Assembly: GCA_937885345.1 (NCBI GenBank) | Contig: CAKZZH010000008.1 | Location: forward strand, 1-13,057 | Direction of reading: 5' to 3' | Length of the DNA stretch: 13,057 nt | From: an uncultured Lachnospiraceae bacterium | GTDB lineage: Bacteria; Bacillota; Clostridia; Lachnospirales; Lachnospiraceae | Part shown: positions 6,514 through 13,057 of the stretch, one piece after another | How positions within the stretch are numbered: position 1 is the first letter of the stretch | How the letters are laid out: each line of letters opens with the position of its first letter | Made by a program: the position numbers and the translations under genes | The notes under the pieces: generated by a model | The model's database searches: none | Told to the model about the DNA's origin: nothing | The model's input: the letters and a program-made list of their open reading frames with translations, nothing else

Positions 6514-7533
6514 ATGTCTTTTATTGAAGATATCAAGGCGAGAGCCAGGGCTGATAAGAAGAGGATAGTCCTTGCCGAAGGTATGGATAAGAGAGTCTGG
6601 GAAGCTATTGAAACAATAGTGAAAGAGGACATTGCAGATATTACCGTTATTGCATCAGCTGATGAAGTTGAAGAGAACAGAAGAGAAGGAATTGATTATT
6701 CCAAGATTAAGATAATCGATCCGGCGACCTCACATAAAACGGATAAATATGCAACGGATCTTGCAGAGCTCAGAAGACGTAAGGGCGTAACTTATGAAAT
6801 GGCTCATAAACTTCTTGTTAACGAATATGTTCAGTATGCATGCATGATGCTCAGGGAAGGAGAGGCGGACGGCGTTGTTTCAGGCGCTTGTCATTCATCG
6901 GCCAGTACTTTAAGACCGGCGCTTCAACTTATCAAAGCAAAGCCCGATGCAGAACTTGTTTCAGCGTTTTTTATTGTTTGTGTTCCCGACTGCGAATTCG
7001 GATATAACGGTACATTTGTATTTGCAGACTGTGGACTTGAGCAGAATCCCGATTCTGAGAAGCTTGCAGCGATCGCCATCGATTCGGCCAGGACTTTCAG
7101 AGAACTGGTTGAAGCAGAGCCTGTTGTTGCACTGCTTTCACATTCATCATACGGAAGCGCCAAGCATCCAGATGTAGATAAAGTACAGAGAGCGGTTGAC
7201 ATCGCTAAGGAGAAGGCACCGGATCTTAAGCTTGACGGCGAATTCCAGCTTGATACTGCAATAGTTCCCGAGGTTGGTGCATTCAAGGCTCCCGGAAGCA
7301 CTGTTGCAGGTCATGCAAATGTTCTGGTATTCCCCAATCTTGATGCAGGTAATATCGGCTACAAACTTGTTCAGAGACTTGCCAAGGCTGAGGCATACGG
7401 TCCCGTGACACAGGGTATGCGTAAGCCTGTTAACGATCTTTCAAGAGGCTGCAGCGCGTCCGATATCGTAGGTGTTGTTGCTATTACCGCAGTGCAGGCG
7501 CAGCTTGCCGCCAAGAACAGTTTTGATAAATAA
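6514..7533 (+). CDS. pta: Phosphate acetyltransferase
   Basis: The product converts acetyl-CoA and phosphate to acetyl phosphate and CoA in the cytoplasm, the first step of acetate formation. It has 339 residues, the short form without the extra N-terminal domains of the E. coli enzyme. Family signatures are clear: EADGVVSGACHSSASTLRPA in the first half, then DGEFQLDTAIVPEVGAFKAP, and VFPNLDAGNIGYKLVQRLAK with GPVTQGMRKPVNDLSRGCSA near the C-terminus. S310 and R311 of the LSRG motif correspond to the catalytic Ser and Arg (309/310) of the Methanosarcina thermophila enzyme. The ribosome binding site AGGGGG (6502-6507) is six bases before the ATG. ackA starts 32 bases after the stop with no terminator between, so the two form the classical pta-ackA operon. 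Confidence 0.97.
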   Translation: MSFIEDIKARARADKKRIVLAEGMDKRVWEAIETIVKEDIADITVIASADEVEENRREGIDYSKIKIIDPATSHKTDKYATDLAELRRRKGVTYEMAHKLLVNEYVQYACMMLREGEADGVVSGACHSSASTLRPALQLIKAKPDAELVSAFFIVCVPDCEFGYNGTFVFADCGLEQNPDSEKLAAIAIDSARTFRELVEAEPVVALLSHSSYGSAKHPDVDKVQRAVDIAKEKAPDLKLDGEFQLDTAIVPEVGAFKAPGSTVAGHANVLVFPNLDAGNIGYKLVQRLAKAEAYGPVTQGMRKPVNDLSRGCSASDIVGVVAITAVQAQLAAKNSFDK

Positions 7534-7565
7534 TCGGCTTTAGCACTTAATACAGAGGTAAAGAT

Positions 7566-8756
7566 ATGAAGATACTTGTAATCAATTGTGGAAGTTCATC
7601 ACTGAAATTTCAGCTTATCGACTCCGAGAGCGAGGAGGTTCTTGCAAAGGGACTTTGCGAGAGGATCGGTATTGACGGCGCGCTCACGTATACACCGGCA
7701 GGCGGGGAAAAGGAGCAGTACGAGAAGGCGATGCCTACGCACAGCGAGGCTATAACATATGTTATTGAGGCTCTTACCAACGAGAAGACCGGTGTTATCA
7801 AATCTCTTGACGAGATTCAGGCAATAGGCCACAGAGTTGTTCACGGCGGTGAGAGATTTACCTCTTCGGTTGTTATTACGGATGAAGTTAAGGCTGAGAT
7901 TGAGGCCTGCAACGATCTTGCACCTCTTCACAATCCTGCCAATCTTATCGGTATCAATGCCTGCGAGAAACTTATTCCTTCTGCCAAGGCCGTTGCCGTA
8001 TTCGATACCGCATTTCATCAGACAATGCCTCCCAAGGCTTATCTGTACGGACTTCCCTATGAATATTATGAGAAATACCGTATCCGTAAATACGGCTTCC
8101 ATGGTACCAGCCATTCATATGTAAGCAAGAGATGCGCAGAGCTTCTTAATGTGCCCTACGATTCGGTTAAGACCATCGTATGCCATCTTGGTAACGGTGC
8201 TTCCATATCTGCCGTAGATCGCGGTAAATGCGTTGATACGACAATGGGACTTACTCCTCTTGAAGGACTTATTATGGGTACCAGATGCGGTGATATCGAC
8301 CCTTCGGTCATTGAATTTATATGTAATAAAGAGGGTATCAGCCCTTCGGAGGCGATGACCGTTCTTAACAAGAAATCCGGTGTGCTTGGTCTGTCCAAGG
8401 GCTTATCGAGCGATTTCAGGGATCTTCAGGGCGCAGCAGACAGCGGTAATGAATTTGCCGCAGGCGCTATTGAGTCCTTCTGCTACAGCGTTGCCAAGCA
8501 TGTGGGCAGTTTTGCCGCAGCAATGAACGGTGTCGACAATATCGTATTTACAGCCGGAATCGGTGAGAATAACTGCATTGTAAGAGAAAAGGTTCTTGAA
8601 TATCTTACATTCCTCGGCATTACTATCGACAAAGAGGCAAATGCCGTAAGAGGCGAGGAGATCACTATATCCACGCCCGATTCACTCGTTCGTGTTATGG
8701 TCATTCCTACCAATGAGGAACTTGCGATCGCAAGGGAAACGGCCGCGCTTGTTTAA
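7566..8756 (+). CDS. ackA: Acetate kinase
   Basis: The product transfers the phosphate of acetyl phosphate to ADP, giving acetate and ATP; with Pta it forms the main fermentative ATP-yielding route to acetate. The 396-residue length is normal for this ASKHA-fold enzyme. Visible features are MKILVINCGSSSLKFQL at the start (N7), GHRVVHGGERF (R90, R97), FDTAFHQTMP (D147), the signature RKYGFHGTSHSYVS (H179), the phosphate-binding HLGNGASISA, MGTRCGDIDP (R240), FTAGIGENN and the C-terminal PTNEELAIARE (E384). All expected catalytic residues are present. AGAGG (7554-7558) is the ribosome binding site. The last 17 bases before the stop, apart from the final T, are repeated 33 bp downstream. No intrinsic terminator follows the gene; the next one is that of the trp T-box leader at 9099. 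Confidence 0.98.
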   Translation: MKILVINCGSSSLKFQLIDSESEEVLAKGLCERIGIDGALTYTPAGGEKEQYEKAMPTHSEAITYVIEALTNEKTGVIKSLDEIQAIGHRVVHGGERFTSSVVITDEVKAEIEACNDLAPLHNPANLIGINACEKLIPSAKAVAVFDTAFHQTMPPKAYLYGLPYEYYEKYRIRKYGFHGTSHSYVSKRCAELLNVPYDSVKTIVCHLGNGASISAVDRGKCVDTTMGLTPLEGLIMGTRCGDIDPSVIEFICNKEGISPSEAMTVLNKKSGVLGLSKGLSSDFRDLQGAADSGNEFAAGAIESFCYSVAKHVGSFAAAMNGVDNIVFTAGIGENNCIVREKVLEYLTFLGITIDKEANAVRGEEITISTPDSLVRVMVIPTNEELAIARETAALV

Positions 8757-8793
8757 AAAAACGGAAAAAAAACGGCCGCGCTTGTTAAAAAAA
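8737..8793. repeat. Direct repeat of the ackA 3' end, 33-bp period
   Basis: AAACGGCCGCGCTTGTT occurs at 8737-8753 (the end of ackA) and again at 8770-8786; each copy is followed by a run of seven A (after one extra T in the first copy). The second copy is non-coding and its A-run ends two bases before the TATTGACA that holds the trp -35 box. It looks like a short tandem duplication by slippage or unequal exchange. Confidence 0.85.
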
Positions 8794-8795
8794 TA

Positions 8796-8824
8796 TTGAC
8801 ACGTATAAGATATTGTTATACAAT
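8796..8824 (+). promoter_or_regulatory. Promoter of the trp T-box leader and operon
   Basis: A perfect TTGACA (8796-8801) is separated by 17 bases from TACAAT (8819-8824), a near-consensus vegetative promoter. Transcription should begin at about 8831. The A7 run at 8787-8793 sits just upstream of the -35 box, where an UP element would lie. Confidence 0.88.
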
Positions 8825-8830
8825 CAACAC

Positions 8831-9143
8831 AACTTAATACAGACAAACCGTTGAGGCGGAGATAACGCTTTTATATGCGCTTACAGAGAGCTCGGGCAGG
8901 TGGAAGCCGGGTAGAGATGCAGATTAGCAAATGGACCGCTGAGGGTGCAGTCAAAGGTATATTTTATACTGAGTATTCTGCAACGTAAGGTATACGTTAC
9001 ATACCGGGGATATGATAGTATCTCGCTAAGTGCGCAACGGCTGTGTTCTTCTAAGATATGCAGCATGCGAATCAAGGTGGCACCACGAATGTATATTCGC
9101 CCTTGACAGTGATCATTTGATTACTGTCAAGGGCTATTTTATT
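8831..9143 (+). ncRNA. Tryptophan-specific T-box leader (riboswitch)
   Basis: This untranslated leader senses uncharged tRNA-Trp. The T-box sequence AAGGTGGCACCACG is at 9074-9087. Its TGGC bulge (9078-9081) would pair with GCCA, that is NCCA with a G discriminator base, as in bacterial tRNA-Trp. The antiterminator is closed by CGAAT (9068-9072) and ATTCG (9095-9099). In stem I, GGCGG (8855-8859) pairs with CCGCT (8936-8940), and just inside it on the 3' side lies UGG (8932-8934) followed by A, the specifier codon for tryptophan. The stem I tip is CTCGG (8891-8895) with CCGGG (8907-8911) around a loop holding GGTGGAA. When tRNA-Trp is charged the terminator at 9099 forms; when it is uncharged the antiterminator forms and the trp genes are read. 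Confidence 0.95.
9099..9143 (+). terminator. Regulated terminator of the T-box leader
   Basis: GCCCTTGACAGT (9099-9110) pairs perfectly with ACTGTCAAGGGC (9123-9134), and pairing can extend inward through GATCA/TGATT. TATTTTATT follows (9135-9143). Base 9099 is shared with the antiterminator, so the two structures exclude each other. It is also the first strong terminator after ackA, so it may end pta-ackA transcripts. Confidence 0.93.
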
Positions 9144-9172
9144 ACCAAAAAACTTTTTGCGGAGGAGATTAG

Positions 9173-10693
9173 ATGAACATGGATGCGGATAAAATGATCT
9201 TTCCGACGCTAAGTGAAGCGAAGGAAATCCTTTCGGGAGGCAATTATACAAGAATTCCCGTAGGAATGGAAGTTTCGAGTGATATGATCACACCGATCAT
9301 GGCGCTCAGAAAACTTAAGGCGGCCAGCCATCATGTGTTTATGCTTGAGAGTGCGGAAGCCAACAAGGAATGGGGAAGATACACATTTCTCGGCTATGAT
9401 CCGATACAGGAGATCACATGCATTAACGGAAATGTAAATATTAAAAGCGGAAGGGATACAAGACCTGACGATTGTACTGAAACTTCAGCCTGGGCAGGGC
9501 ATCCCGGTACGATAATAAGAGAACTTATCAGTGCCAACAGAGCTCCGAAGGTTAAGGGCATGCCTCCTTTTTCGGGCGGGTTCGTCGGATATTTTTCATA
9601 TGATTACATCAAGTACTCCGAGCCGACCTTAAAACTCAATGCTAAGGACGAGGAAGCGTTCAAGGATGTGGATCTGATGCTCTTCGATAAAATAATCGCT
9701 TTCGACAATGTAAGACAGAAACTTATGATCATCTGCAATATCAAAGCCAAGGATATTGAGAATAATTACATCGAATGTCTTACGGCTCTCGATGAGATAA
9801 GGAACATCCTCATGACAGGCGAGATGGCAGAGAACAAGCCGCTTAAACTTAAGAGCGATTTCAGATATCTGTTTGATAAAGAGCAATATTGCCAAATCGT
9901 TGAGAAGGGTAAATACCACATTCACGAAGGTGATATTTTTCAGATAGTCCTAAGCAACAGAATGGATGCGGACATTGAAGGAAGCCTCTTTGATACATAC
10001 AGAATACTGAGAATGGAGAATCCTTCACCTTATATGTTTTACTTTTCAAGCGATGATGTGGAGATCGCAGGTGCCTCTCCCGAGACGCTGGTCAAGCTTG
10101 AAGACGGAGTGCTTCATACTTTTCCTCTTGCGGGAACAAGGCCGAGGGGTAAGACGGCCGAGGAAGATGAAAGGCTTGAAAGAGAGCTTCTGGCGGATGA
10201 GAAAGAAAGAGCCGAGCACAATATGCTGGTCGATCTTGGGCGTAACGATATCGGTAAAATAAGCAGGATCGGTTCGGTGGAAGTCGAACATTATATGGAT
10301 ATCCTGAGATACTCGCATGTAATGCACATTGGCTCAACGGTCAAAGGAATCATAAGGGATGACAAAGACGCGCTCGATGCGGTCGATTCGATCCTTCCGG
10401 CCGGTACTTTATCGGGAGCGCCCAAACTTAAGGCCTGTCAGCTTATAAACGATCTTGAAGATAATAAGAGAGGAATATACGGCGGAGCAATCGGATATAT
10501 TGATTTTACGGGTAATCTTGATACCTGCATCGCGATAAGACTGGCCTTTTCGAAGAACGGTAAAGTATTCGTAAGGAGCGGAGCCGGAATAGTAGCTGAT
10601 TCGGTTCCCGAGAATGAATATAACGAGTGCATCAACAAAGCTGCGGCGGTCATAAAAGCACTTAAAGAAGCGGAAGGAGGGATTGACGGATGA
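9173..10693 (+). CDS. trpE: Anthranilate synthase component I
   Basis: With TrpG the product converts chorismate and glutamine to anthranilate, the first step of tryptophan synthesis. It has 506 residues, the normal length. The N-terminal domain (about 30-180) contains MLESAEANKEWGRYTFLGYD at 57-76; its LES (S60) belongs to the tryptophan feedback site, so the enzyme is probably inhibited by tryptophan. The chorismate-binding domain (about 235-500) shows DIFQIVLSNR (254-263), GASPETLVK (300-308), HTFPLAGTRPRG (315-326), AEHNMLVDLGRNDIGK (347-362), PAGTLSGAPK (409-418) and RSGAGIVADSVPENE (468-482). All of these are standard active-site segments. GGAGGAG (9161-9167) precedes the ATG at 9173; a second ATG at 9179 is possible but less well spaced. 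Its stop overlaps the trpG start by four bases (ATGA), which suggests translational coupling of the two subunits. Confidence 0.97.
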   Translation: MNMDADKMIFPTLSEAKEILSGGNYTRIPVGMEVSSDMITPIMALRKLKAASHHVFMLESAEANKEWGRYTFLGYDPIQEITCINGNVNIKSGRDTRPDDCTETSAWAGHPGTIIRELISANRAPKVKGMPPFSGGFVGYFSYDYIKYSEPTLKLNAKDEEAFKDVDLMLFDKIIAFDNVRQKLMIICNIKAKDIENNYIECLTALDEIRNILMTGEMAENKPLKLKSDFRYLFDKEQYCQIVEKGKYHIHEGDIFQIVLSNRMDADIEGSLFDTYRILRMENPSPYMFYFSSDDVEIAGASPETLVKLEDGVLHTFPLAGTRPRGKTAEEDERLERELLADEKERAEHNMLVDLGRNDIGKISRIGSVEVEHYMDILRYSHVMHIGSTVKGIIRDDKDALDAVDSILPAGTLSGAPKLKACQLINDLEDNKRGIYGGAIGYIDFTGNLDTCIAIRLAFSKNGKVFVRSGAGIVADSVPENEYNECINKAAAVIKALKEAEGGIDG

Positions 10694-11265
10694 TACTTCT
10701 TATCGATAATTATGATAGTTTCTCATACAACCTCTATCAGCTTATCGGAAGCATTAATCCCGACATCAAAGTCATACGTAATGACGAGATGAGCGTGAAG
10801 CAGATAGAAGAGCTTAATCCGGAGTGCATTATTTTATCGCCGGGACCCGGAAAGCCGGGAGACGCAGGAGTGTGCAGAGAGGTCGTAAGGGTGCTTCAAG
10901 GAAAGATACCGATATTTGGTGTATGCCTCGGACATCAAGCCATCTGTGAGGCGTTTGGAGGCGTTGTAAGCTATGCAACATGCCTTATGCACGGTAAGAC
11001 TTCCGATTGCCGCCTTGATAACACGGCACCGATCTTTGAAGGGATGGATGAGCACATACAGGTTGCCAGATATCACTCGCTAAGTGCTGTAAGGGACAGA
11101 CTTCCGGATTGCCTTAAAGTGATCGCGCAGAGCGACGACGGAGAGATAATGGCGGTAATGCACAAGGAATATCCGGTGTTCGGAGTACAGTTTCATCCGG
11201 AATCGGTGCTGACGCCAAAGGGATATGAAATAATGAACAACTTTATTGGAAAGTATTGCAGATAA
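10690..11265 (+). CDS. trpG: Anthranilate synthase component II (glutamine amidotransferase)
   Basis: This is the glutaminase subunit that supplies ammonia to TrpE. It has 191 residues, a stand-alone class I amidotransferase not fused to TrpD. Motifs are DNYDSFSYNLYQLI at the N-terminus, LSPGPGKPGDAG (49-60, oxyanion region), FGVCLGHQAI with the nucleophile C79, and FGVQFHPESVLT with H169 and E171 completing the catalytic triad. The ribosome binding site AAGGAGGG (10674-10681) lies within the end of trpE. In some bacteria TrpG also serves p-aminobenzoate synthesis; the four-base overlap with trpE and the T-box control point to tryptophan as its main role here. A 40-base gap with no terminator leads to trpD. 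Confidence 0.96.
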   Translation: MILLIDNYDSFSYNLYQLIGSINPDIKVIRNDEMSVKQIEELNPECIILSPGPGKPGDAGVCREVVRVLQGKIPIFGVCLGHQAICEAFGGVVSYATCLMHGKTSDCRLDNTAPIFEGMDEHIQVARYHSLSAVRDRLPDCLKVIAQSDDGEIMAVMHKEYPVFGVQFHPESVLTPKGYEIMNNFIGKYCR

Positions 11266-11305
11266 GCGCGGGATGCGTTCATTCAATTAACAGGAGGAAA
11301 ATAAG

Positions 11306-12316
11306 ATGATCAAAGAAGCAATAATCAAACTCAGTAACAAGGAAGACCTCACATATGAAGAGGCAAGAATGGTAATGGATGAGATAATGAGCGGTGAGGC
11401 AACGGACATTCAGAAGAGTGCGTATCTGTCGGAGCTGACTTTAAAGGGTGAGACGATAGATGAGATAACTGCCTCTGCGGAAGGCATGAGAGCCGCAGGC
11501 CTCCATCTTACACATAATAACGATCTGCTCGAGATCGTAGGAACCGGCGGAGACAAGTCCAACTCTTTCAATATCTCGACAACAGCTTCCATCATTATCG
11601 CTGCCGGCGGCGTTAAGGTTGCAAAGCACGGTAACAGAGCGGCTTCATCCAAGAGCGGCGCTGCCGACTGCCTTGAAGCACTTGGCGTAAACATTGTGCT
11701 TGAGCCCGAGAAGTGCAATGAGCTTATCGATAAAATAGGAATCTGCTTCTTGTTCGCGCAGAAATATCACACTGCAATGAGATATGTAGGCCCCATCCGT
11801 AAAGAGCTCGGCATCAGAACCGTATTCAATATCCTCGGACCCCTTACCAATCCCGCAAGCGCAAATATGCAGGTTATGGGAGTCTACAGCGCAGATCTCG
11901 TTGAGCCTCTTGCGCATGTACTTCATAATCTCGGAGTTAACAGAGCGCTTGTTGTATACGGAGAGGATTGCCTTGATGAGATATCCCTTTCATCACCCAC
12001 ACTTGTATGTGAGGTTAAGGGAGATGATTTTAAGACATATGAGATAAGACCGGAAGATTTCGGATATACGATATGTGACAAAGAGGAACTTGTGGGTGGT
12101 ACGCCCCAGGAAAATGCCGCGATCACACTTGAAATCCTTTCCGGTAAAAAAGGTCCCAAGAGAGATGCGGTTTGTCTTAACGCAGGCGCAGCTTTCTATA
12201 TCGCAGGCAAGACAGATTCGATCGAGAAGGGCGTAAGACTTGCTGAGACGATCATCGATCAAGGACTTGCCAAGGCTAAGCTTGAAGAATTTATTAAAAT
12301 GAGCAATGAGGCATAA
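11306..12316 (+). CDS. trpD: Anthranilate phosphoribosyltransferase
   Basis: The product joins anthranilate to phosphoribosyl pyrophosphate, giving N-(5'-phosphoribosyl)anthranilate and pyrophosphate, the second step of the pathway. The 336-residue length is typical for the stand-alone enzyme. The N-terminal helical domain is followed by the PRPP site GTGGDKSNSFNIST (79-92) and the glycine/lysine-rich loop KHGNRAASSKSGAADCLEALG (107-127). R165 in GPIRKELG is the anthranilate-binding arginine by family comparison, and D224-E225 in CLDEIS are the expected magnesium ligands. GPLTNPA (178-184) is also conserved. AGGAGG (11292-11297) is the ribosome binding site. trpC starts one base after the stop, so the genes are co-transcribed and probably translationally coupled. 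Confidence 0.97.
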   Translation: MIKEAIIKLSNKEDLTYEEARMVMDEIMSGEATDIQKSAYLSELTLKGETIDEITASAEGMRAAGLHLTHNNDLLEIVGTGGDKSNSFNISTTASIIIAAGGVKVAKHGNRAASSKSGAADCLEALGVNIVLEPEKCNELIDKIGICFLFAQKYHTAMRYVGPIRKELGIRTVFNILGPLTNPASANMQVMGVYSADLVEPLAHVLHNLGVNRALVVYGEDCLDEISLSSPTLVCEVKGDDFKTYEIRPEDFGYTICDKEELVGGTPQENAAITLEILSGKKGPKRDAVCLNAGAAFYIAGKTDSIEKGVRLAETIIDQGLAKAKLEEFIKMSNEA

Positions 12317-12317
12317 T

Positions 12318-13057
12318 ATGATCCTTGATGAAATAGCGGCTAAAACAAGAGAAAGAACAGAAGAAGCCAAAAGGGCGGTAAGCCTTGAAGATATTAAGGC
12401 TAAAGCACTTGCAATGAGCGCTGATACCGGTTATCCTTTTGAAGAGGCTCTTAAGAAGTCAGGTATTTCCTTTATCTGTGAGGTCAAAAAGGCCAGCCCC
12501 TCAAAGGGTATCATCGCCGAGGATTTTCCATATCTTCAGATCGCAAAGGAGTATGAGGCTGCCGGTGCAGCGGCAATCAGCTGTCTGACCGAACCCTTTT
12601 ATTTTAAGGGCAGCAATGAGTATCTCAGAGAGATTGCGGAAAATGTAAACATTCCCGTGCTGAGAAAGGATTTTACGGTGGATCCGTATATGATCTACGA
12701 AGCGAAGGTACTCGGTGCGAGTGCGGTGCTTCTGATCTGTGCGATCTTAAGCGATGATGAGCTTAAGGAATATTACGAGATTGCAAGAAGCCTTGGACTT
12801 TCGGCGCTTATTGAGGCTCACGATGCCGAAGAGGTTAGAAGAGCGCTTAAATGCGGCGGACATATAATCGGTGTAAATAACAGGAATCTTAAGGATTTTA
12901 CGGTGGATATATTAACGAGCGTAAGACTCAGGGAAATGGTTCCTGCGGATTATGTGTATGTTTCCGAGAGCGGAATCAAGGGATGCGAGGATATCGCAAG
13001 GCCCAGAGGAGTGAGTTCTCGGCCTGTTACCTCTGTCAGACCTTTCCAACTGATTGC
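12318..13057 (+). CDS. trpC: Indole-3-glycerol-phosphate synthase, 3' end disturbed and cut by the window
   Basis: The product closes the indole ring, turning the carboxyphenylamino-deoxyribulose phosphate intermediate into indole-3-glycerol phosphate. About 246 codons are open to the window end; full enzymes have roughly 255-260. Active-site residues of this TIM barrel are all visible: E55 and K57 in CEVKKASPSKG, K117 in VLRKDFTVDPYMI, E166 in ALIEAH, N187 in GVNNRNL, and E217-S218 in VSESGI. The last recognisable in-frame segment is CEDIARPRGV (223-232). After that the frame reads RPVTSVRPFQ, whereas the family has an AVLIGE-type phosphate-binding loop. The shifted frame from 13022 reads ACYLCQTFPTDC, which resembles that missing part. 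The ATG at 12318 has a GAGG in the end of trpD as a modest ribosome binding site. It is not fused to TrpF within the window. Confidence 0.93.
   Translation, partial: MILDEIAAKTRERTEEAKRAVSLEDIKAKALAMSADTGYPFEEALKKSGISFICEVKKASPSKGIIAEDFPYLQIAKEYEAAGAAAISCLTEPFYFKGSNEYLREIAENVNIPVLRKDFTVDPYMIYEAKVLGASAVLLICAILSDDELKEYYEIARSLGLSALIEAHDAEEVRRALKCGGHIIGVNNRNLKDFTVDILTSVRLREMVPADYVYVSESGIKGCEDIARPRGVSSRPVTSVRPFQLI
13011..13057 (+). other. Degraded or error-rich end of trpC
   Basis: The last ~47 bases no longer encode the IGPS C-terminus in the trpC frame. In the frame beginning at 13022 the codons read A-C-Y-L-C-Q-T-F-P-T-D-C, close to the A-V-L-I-G-E-T-F/L-M expected there. Several substitutions plus a frameshift in so short a stretch, at the very end of the sequence, suggest poor-quality contig-end sequence more than a real mutation. 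Confidence 0.5.

Noticed and set aside
7599..8114. 171-residue minus-strand ORF inside ackA
   Set aside because: It lies entirely antisense to a fully conserved acetate kinase, has no family features and follows from codon bias.
8737..8793. The A/T runs and CGGCCG palindrome after ackA as an intrinsic terminator
   Set aside because: On the plus strand the runs are A, not T, and CGGCCG has no loop; no terminator hairpin forms in the transcript.
8917..8988. A 23-codon ORF in the trp leader containing one Trp codon, as a possible leader peptide
   Set aside because: It has a single Trp codon, which is the T-box specifier itself, and no convincing ribosome binding site. The T-box elements explain the regulation.

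Overview
The window looks like chromosome of a Clostridia/Lachnospiraceae-type Firmicute. The grounds are a tryptophan operon behind a T-box leader, strong purine-rich ribosome binding sites, a short-form Pta next to AckA, and a moderate-GC sequence with a marked preference for CTT leucine codons. Most of it is ordinary housekeeping sequence. No unmistakably new system was found, but several local oddities are recorded.

Layout. Positions 1-519 hold the end of an XRE-type helix-turn-helix protein and the start of a second protein; both use CTG leucine codons and look like part of an accessory element. Near 520-540 the second reading frame passes in frame into the body of a YebC/TACO1-family protein that lacks its own N-terminus, and leucine usage changes from CTG to CTT. 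This is either a recombination junction or an assembly chimera, and it is the most notable thing here. A terminator and a 76-residue protein of unknown function follow. A LacI-family regulator on the minus strand (1451-2440) is divergent from a large secreted protein of tandem bacterial Ig-like (Big_2) modules (2650-6378). Their shared 209-bp intergenic region carries a good promoter for the regulator, predicted to give a leaderless mRNA, and two palindromes that could be operators.

After a promoter and an intrinsic terminator comes pta-ackA (6514-8756), which converts acetyl-CoA to acetate with ATP formation. A 33-bp-spaced direct repeat of the ackA 3' end runs into a near-consensus promoter and a tryptophan T-box leader (UGG specifier; TGGC bulge matching a G73 discriminator). 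This controls trpE-trpG-trpD-trpC (9173 to the window end). TrpE and TrpG together form anthranilate from chorismate and glutamine, TrpD adds phosphoribose, and TrpC forms indole-3-glycerol phosphate.

The last ~45 bases of trpC no longer encode the expected C-terminus in frame, but a shifted frame still resembles it. Low-quality sequence at a contig end is the simplest explanation.
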